Shown: positions 58,729 through 64,000 of the stretch, piece by piece
Numbering within the stretch: the stretch's first letter is position 1
How the letters are laid out: every line of letters starts with the position of its first letter
Source: Cervus elaphus
Lineage: Eukaryota > Chordata > Mammalia > Artiodactyla > Cervidae
Length of the DNA: 64,000 nucleotides
Direction: 5' to 3'
Assembly: GCF_910594005.1 (NCBI RefSeq)
Contig: NC_057832.1
Location: forward strand, 99,273,152 to 99,337,151
Notes under the pieces: model-generated
Seen by the model: the letters and a program-made list of their open reading frames with translations, nothing else
Database searches by the model: none
Told to the model about the DNA's origin: nothing
Translations under genes and position numbers: made by a program

Positions 58729-60273
58729 GTAAGCGCGCGGGAGCCGGAGCCCAGGTCGGGGGCTGTGGCGGTGGGTTGCGGGGACTCTCCGAAAGAATAG
58801 GCTCGGGCCTGAGCTTGTGAGAGGGTGGGAGCACCACCCGGGAGAATTGGAGGAACAGAGTCTAAAACTTGGGAGGCAGGGTTGAGACCCCCGGGTGATG
58901 AAGAGGTGGGGCGAGGAAGTTGAGGGAGTGGGTCACAAAGGGCCTGAGCAGGGTAGGAAGCAAAGGATGAGGGGGAATGAGGGCCCCCGGGAGTGAGGGG
59001 GTGGGGGCTCTGAGCCACAGGACAGGACTTCTTTTTTTTTTTTTTTTTAAGAGGAGATGCTCCACGTAGGTACCACTCTGGAAGCGGGGTCCTCGGGAAT
59101 GCAAGGTGTTTAGACCTTGGAGCAGAGACCAGGAAATCAAACTGGAGAGGGAAAAGGGAAAGATGCGGTTAGAAGATTTAGGCATTGAGGGAAGATAGGG
59201 AGAAAGAATTAAGTGAAATTTGTGAAAGGTAAGAAACCCCTGGTAATGAGTAATTAAATGGTAATCAGAAAGTTCCAGAAATCTTGTTTTGGGAGCCAGA
59301 AGTCCAGAGGATTGTGATCTTGTCCTGCTTTTGACAGGAGATTTCAGTTTCCTCATCTGAAAAATGGGGACTCTGTTCCCTGTTGAAAGTTGTGAAGGAA
59401 TGAGACTCTTCTAACCATCATTTGTGTGTTCTTGGGAAGTTTGGGTTCTCAGACTGGTCTGTGTTGAGGAAGGACACAAGTCTGGGGTGTCTGAGCCCTT
59501 GGATACTTACATGGTGGCCTGAAGTCCCAGAACCCTCACCTCATGCTGGGATTATGACCTGATGTGAAAAACTGCAGACTAAACCCAAGCAGGTCCCTCT
59601 TTAGCAGTGTGGAGTGGATTAGCTCCCCGCTTGTCACTCTTCTGGGCAGGGGACCTAAAGATGAGGGAAGGGAACTTGCCTTGCCACCTCTTGCTTGTAG
59701 CTAGTGGGGTTCCAAAATTGTCCTTGAAGAAACAGAAACTAAAATCGAAAGCCAGGAGCAGACATGGGAACCTCCTTCTTTTGATAGGTCTTGGGTGTCC
59801 CACATGTCCGTTCTGCCCCAGCATCTTGATAGAGAAGTGTTTGTAGGCTGCCTGTCATTGTCACATTGACCGCTGGAGTTCTGAGTCTTGGCCGGATGTT
59901 GAACAAAGCCTTGTCACTCCTGGCTTGGTACAGATGTCAGAGGAAGAACTTGGAGGATGGTACCCATGGTGGAGCCACATCCTCTGTGGTTATTGGGTTC
60001 TAAAGTCAACATGTAGGCAGAAACCATGTGTAATCAACAGTAGCTTTGAAAAATTCACAAACAGCCACAACGTAAGGTCTCTGTGACTTTGTGTTCATAT
60101 CCTCTTTTATGGTAATATGTTTGTATGCAAGTGCAACACATAGTAATGCACAGTATATAAGAAGGGGCATACATAGAAAATATAATTTTAGTTTTTAAAA
60201 TTACATAAATACAGAAGTGATGAAATTTAAAAAAAAAAAACACAAAAGAAAGGTATCAACAAGGTTTCCTTGA

Positions 60274-60386
60274 GTTTGCTAAGTCTCTTCAGTCGTGTCC
60301 GACTATTTGCGACCCCATGGCCTGCCAGTCTCCTCTGTCCATGGGAATCTCCAGGCAAGAGTACTGGAGTGGGTTGCCATTTCCTT
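60274..60386 (-). mobile_element. Bov-tA SINE, truncated
   Basis: Reverse BovA body only, with TTGAGTTT on both sides, a probable short duplication. Confidence 0.87.
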
Positions 60387-62042
60387 CTCTATCTTTGAGT
60401 TTAGGAGCCAGTTGTATGGAAATTCTAAATGTCTCCGAACTAGAATCTCATGCAGTTCTGAACTGTTCACACTATGAAAGGATATCTTCCTCCATCTCTC
60501 GCTCTTCTTATTTGTTTTACAGGGACTCATGGTTGAATTCCCCTAACTTAAATGCATATGTGATGCTGCCCTTCTGTAGTTATCATCAAATCAAGGAGGA
60601 AGGGTATAAATCTCTCTCCAGCCCAAGCTCCTGAAAGCAGTTGCTAGGCAGAAGTGGTTTTGGCAGAAAAGTTTAAGAGTTAGAACCATCTGCTGGCTGC
60701 ATAGGTTTGAGCCTCACTAGCTGTGGCTCTGGTGGGGCACAGTCCTGCAGGGGTTCCAGCACTGAGCCCTGGTCCTTAGTTTACTCTGAGCTCTTCTCTG
60801 CCATCACCCTTCATCCCTCAGCTCAGTCCCATTCCCATATGCTTTCTGGATGTTCCTTTTCTATGTCTAGTCTTTCTGCTAGATGTTTTATGTGAAGCAG
60901 AGCCAGAAGTAGGTATAGGTGTGAGCTGGGTCAGTAAGTGGGTAGAGTGAACCAGAGCCAAAAGTGAGAATTACAGACAGGCCTTCAGCTAAGAGTTCTG
61001 GCTAGTGAATTGTCCTGTCCTGAGCTAGTAGACTTGATTTGGCTTAAGTCATCTGGCTCCTGGAGGTGTTTTTGTAGGTGGAAATGATTTAGAGTGTCTG
61101 TAAACTTGAAGTAGAGACTTGTTCTTTCCTTTTTTTTTTTTAATCTCAGAGTTCTGAGTACTTAGCTGTGCACTCATTCATTTGGTTAGGTGTTTGGGTG
61201 CTGGCTACAAGTCATCCTGGTTCAGTTTCTGGGGCAGATAAAGACGGAGAATACAGACAGGATCCCTGCCATCAAGGGAAGGCAGACAATTAAATCAGGC
61301 TTTAGCAACACCTCTGCGAGGTATTGTGACCTGGTAGGATGCTGAAGAAACACAGAGGACTTTGGGAAATAAGGAGAGACCCCCAGAGGAACTGACATTT
61401 AACCCAAATCTGAGAAATAAGTAGGAGTTTCTGGGGCCAAGGAGGATTTGGGTGGGAAGGGATAGGAAGAGGATATAGATGCACAAAGGTATAGAGGTGA
61501 GAGTGCTTGATACTTTTAAGGAAGGATAAGAATTTCAGTCGAATTGAATCAAAGCATGTGAGGGATAGGATTCTAAGAAATAAGGCCTAGAGAATTAGAA
61601 AATAAAGGGATTCATATCCCATATTGGAAAGTTTGGATGTTTGCCAGAAAATAAGAAGGGGGGCACTAAAGACTTTTAATGAAAAGAGATGGAATCATAT
61701 TTGCATTTCAGACCGATCTTCTTGAGTACTGTGTGAAGGAGCCATGGGAAGAAGGGAGCCTGAAGCTGGTTTGCTTGTTGAAGGGATGGTTGAAGTAGAG
61801 ATGATGGTGGTCAGTACTGGGTTGACAGCCTTGAAGAAGTGGACAGATCCTCGGATTTCAGAAGTAGAACCAATGGGACTTGCTGATGAGTGAGCAGGAG
61901 GACCCAAGTTTCCGGCTTGGATGGAAGGTGGTATCATTCCCTCTCACTAAGCTGGAGAATGCTAGAGGAGGAGGAGGTTTAGGAAGAAAGTACGAGTTCG
62001 TTTTGGTCATGTGAATTAGAGGGGCTCATTGGACTTCTGTGC

Positions 62043-62237
62043 AGAAAGTGAAAGTCGTTCAGTCGTGTCTGACTCTTTGCGACCCCATGGACTATACAGT
62101 CCATGGAATTCTCCAGGCCAGAATACTGGAGTGGGTAGCTGTTCTCTTCTTCAAGGGATCTTCCAAACCCAGGGTTCGAACCCAGGTCCCCCGCATTGCA
62201 GACGGATTCTTTACCAGCTGAGTCACCAGGGAAGCCA
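62043..62237 (-). mobile_element. Bov-tA SINE
   Basis: Reverse-strand copy, GAAAGTCGTTCAGTCGTG to GAGTCACCAGGGAAGCC. Confidence 0.92.
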
Positions 62238-62268
62238 TCTGTGTGGAGAGTCCCAGCAAACCTAGAAT

Positions 62269-62661
62269 TGTTGTTGTTGTTCTGTTGCTCATTTGTGACT
62301 GACTCTTTGCAATCCCATGAACTGCAGCATGCCAGGCTTCCCTGTCCTTCACCATCTCCCGGAGTTTGCTCAGAATCATGTCCATTGAGTTGGTGGTGCT
62401 ATCCAATCAGCTCATCCTCTGCACCCTCTTCCCCTCCTGCCCTCAATCTTTCCCAGCATCAGGATCTTTTCTAATGAGTCGACTCTTCACATCAGGTAAC
62501 CAAAGTATTGGAGCTTCAGCTTCAGCATCAGTCCTTCCAATGAATATTCAAGACTGATCTCCTTTAGAATTGACTGGTTTGATCTCCTTGCAGTCCAAGG
62601 GACTCTCAAGAGTCTTCTCCAACACCACAGTTCAAAAGCATCAATTCTTTGGTGCTCAGCC
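62269..62661 (-). mobile_element. BovB LINE 3' tail with target-site duplication
   Basis: Flanked by an exact 11-bp duplication, AAACCTAGAAT at 62258-62268 and 62662-62672. A 5'-truncated reverse-strand BovB 3' end of about 390 bases. It sits 20 bp from a separate Bov-tA in SMO intron 1. Confidence 0.92.
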
Positions 62662-63419
62662 AAACCTAGAATAGGAGTTGCTGAAGAAAGGTAGCCACTG
62701 TAAGCTCTCTCAGCCTAGACTGCTGAGCCTTTGGAAGTGAGGAATATCTCAGGTTGGGCCAGTTTGTAGGTTTATATAGAACTCAGGTCTGTCTCTCGTA
62801 TATCTTTCAACTCTCTGGACTTGGGCTTCTTCAGGCACTCAGCATCTTACCCCAGGATAGTTTGGAATGTCTCCTCGCAGGCATTCCAAGCTGACCAGAC
62901 AAACATACTTATCCAGGCCATGGCCCACCTTTGGCCAGACCTGGTTGGTTTGGTAAATGGGGCAAGAAAGCAGAGAGACCTGCGGCTGGCAGGGGAAATG
63001 GGTCCCTGAGAACCAGCACGTAGCCTCTTTGACCACTGCTATGCTCTGTGTGTACACGGGGGTGTGCAGCCCTGTCCCCCAGCTGGGGGCAGCTGGTAGG
63101 AAGGAGCTGGAGAAGCTGAGAGGAATTTCTCGTTTGCTATTCAGACATCTAGCTGATAGATTTAGAGGAGGTCTGTTATTTGCAAAGGCAGACCAGAAAG
63201 AATTTCCTTAGAGCTGTTCTCAAACCTGGCTGATGATCAGAATCATTTTTAAAATATATATTTTTGGAAAGTATAAAAATACAGAGAAACACCCACTGGC
63301 TCAAGTTTTCATTTTTGCTTCAGATTTTTACCTTTGAATTGTGAAATGTAGCCTGTATACGGAAGGTGCATGCGACACAGAGGTACTAAATAATAAATAA
63401 ATATAAAGTGACACCTGAG

Positions 63420-63750
63420 TCAAGTGATGGTGGGCCACCCAGGAGCTCCCTCTGTCTTTTCCAACTACATCTCCTTCCCTTCTCTTCTAGAAGTAACCAC
63501 TACCCGGATGTTTTTGATAATCATTCCCTTTCCTCCACAGTTTTACCATCTAGTTTTGGAATCCCTGAGTGGTGTATTTCAGTTTTTCATGTTTTTTACC
63601 TCTAAACAGATGGAACTGAGCTGTGTGTATTCTTTTATGTCTTATTTCTTTTGCTCTACGTTATTTTGTAAAATTCATCCATGTTGTTGCAGCTTATTTT
63701 TCATTGCTGAGTAGTACTCCATTGTACAGTATACCACAGTTTATCTATTT
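63420..63750 (-). mobile_element. Old L1 fragment
   Basis: Reverse L1-like text ending TTGCTGAGTAGTACTCCATTG and CCACAGTTTATCTATTTTG. Confidence 0.7.
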
Positions 63751-63767
63751 TGTTGTTCTTTGTTTTT

Positions 63768-64000
63768 GTTTTTGGCTGTGCTGGGTCTTTATTACCTCTC
63801 AAGGGCTTTCTCTAGTTGCAGTGAGCGGGAGCTACTGTTCGTTGTGATGCACAGGCCTCTCTTGTTGCGTTGCATGGGCTCTAGGGCATGTGAGCATCAG
63901 TAGTTGCATCACAGGGGCTCAGTAGTTGTGGGGCACAGGCTTAGTTGCTTCTTGGCATGTGGGGTCCTCACAGACCAGGGATCAAGTCCATGTCCCCTCA
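63768..64000 (-). mobile_element. CHR-type SINE, cut by window end
   Basis: Reverse long-form CHR copy (GGCTGTGCTGGGTCTTTATT, CCAGGGATCAAGTCCATG), related to the plus-strand copy at 34993. Confidence 0.82.

Larger units (their letters stand above)
58729..64000 (+). other. SMO: SMO intron 1, 5' part
   Basis: Begins with GTAAGC and continues past the right edge; no exon 2 is found in the window. It holds a poly-T at 59032-59049, a MIR trace near 59300-59410, SINEs, a BovB tail and an old L1 piece listed below. 59410-60270 and 60400-62040 are otherwise unique or contain only old, unassigned repeats (a 61690-61930 stretch resembles the unassigned repeat at 51865-52730). Confidence 0.85.

Noticed and set aside
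57595..59018. Long open frames on the minus strand across the SMO CpG island (up to about 300 codons)
   Set aside because: They mirror SMO exon 1 in GC-rich DNA that is poor in stop codons; composition is Pro/Arg/Ala-rich with no domain, and no splice or promoter logic supports them.
8280..62237. Many short frames with a repeated Leu-Pro-Phe-Pro or Ser-Cys-Leu-Glu-Asn-Pro pattern
   Set aside because: All are translations of Bov-tA SINE bodies on either strand, not genes.
1..64000. CRISPR arrays, phage, plasmid or bacterial gene clusters
   Set aside because: The repeats are dispersed eukaryotic elements; no regular spaced direct repeats, operons or ribosome-binding patterns exist.

Overview
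This is a mammalian nuclear window from a pecoran ruminant (cattle, sheep or goat type; I cannot tell which). The evidence is dense ruminant-specific repeats: about two dozen tRNA-Glu-derived Bov-tA SINEs, five BovB (RTE) LINE pieces and several CHR-type SINEs. These lie among general mammalian repeats (MIR, L2, old L1, MLT1 LTRs, MER5A, MER20). There are no bacterial-type operons, CRISPR arrays or working tRNA genes.

Two protein-coding genes are present, both on the plus strand. TSPAN33 is complete: eight coding exons between 22845 and 40896, all with GT/AG junctions, joining in frame to a 283-residue tetraspanin with eight cysteines in its large extracellular loop, which is the mark of the ADAM10-regulating TspanC8 group. 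Its promoter is a TATA-less CpG island near 22500-22950 and its poly(A) signal is at 41806. SMO (Smoothened) is represented only by coding exon 1 (58404-58728: signal peptide and start of the cysteine-rich domain) inside a second CpG island; the rest lies beyond the right edge. TSPAN33 followed by SMO in the same direction matches human 7q32 synteny.

Layout: 1-22480 is repeat-rich sequence upstream of TSPAN33, with BovB pieces, a 3' L1 carrying an inserted 5S rRNA pseudogene, a probable solo retroviral LTR and a decayed retroviral pol remnant. 22480-41840 is the TSPAN33 locus. 41840-57600 is intergenic and begins with an orphan CpG island (about 42380-42610) that has tandem Sp1 boxes, a perfect GLI-type 9-mer and a strong splice donor. 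It continues through nested L1/BovB/SINE insertions. 57600-64000 is the SMO promoter, exon 1 and part of intron 1.

The best candidates for something undescribed are the orphan CpG island, the 3'-truncated tailless 5S rRNA retrocopy with a perfect 14-bp target duplication, and a well-placed upstream ORF ahead of SMO. I found no novel multi-gene system. All repeat family names are from recognition by eye, without a library search, so boundaries without a stated target-site duplication are approximate.
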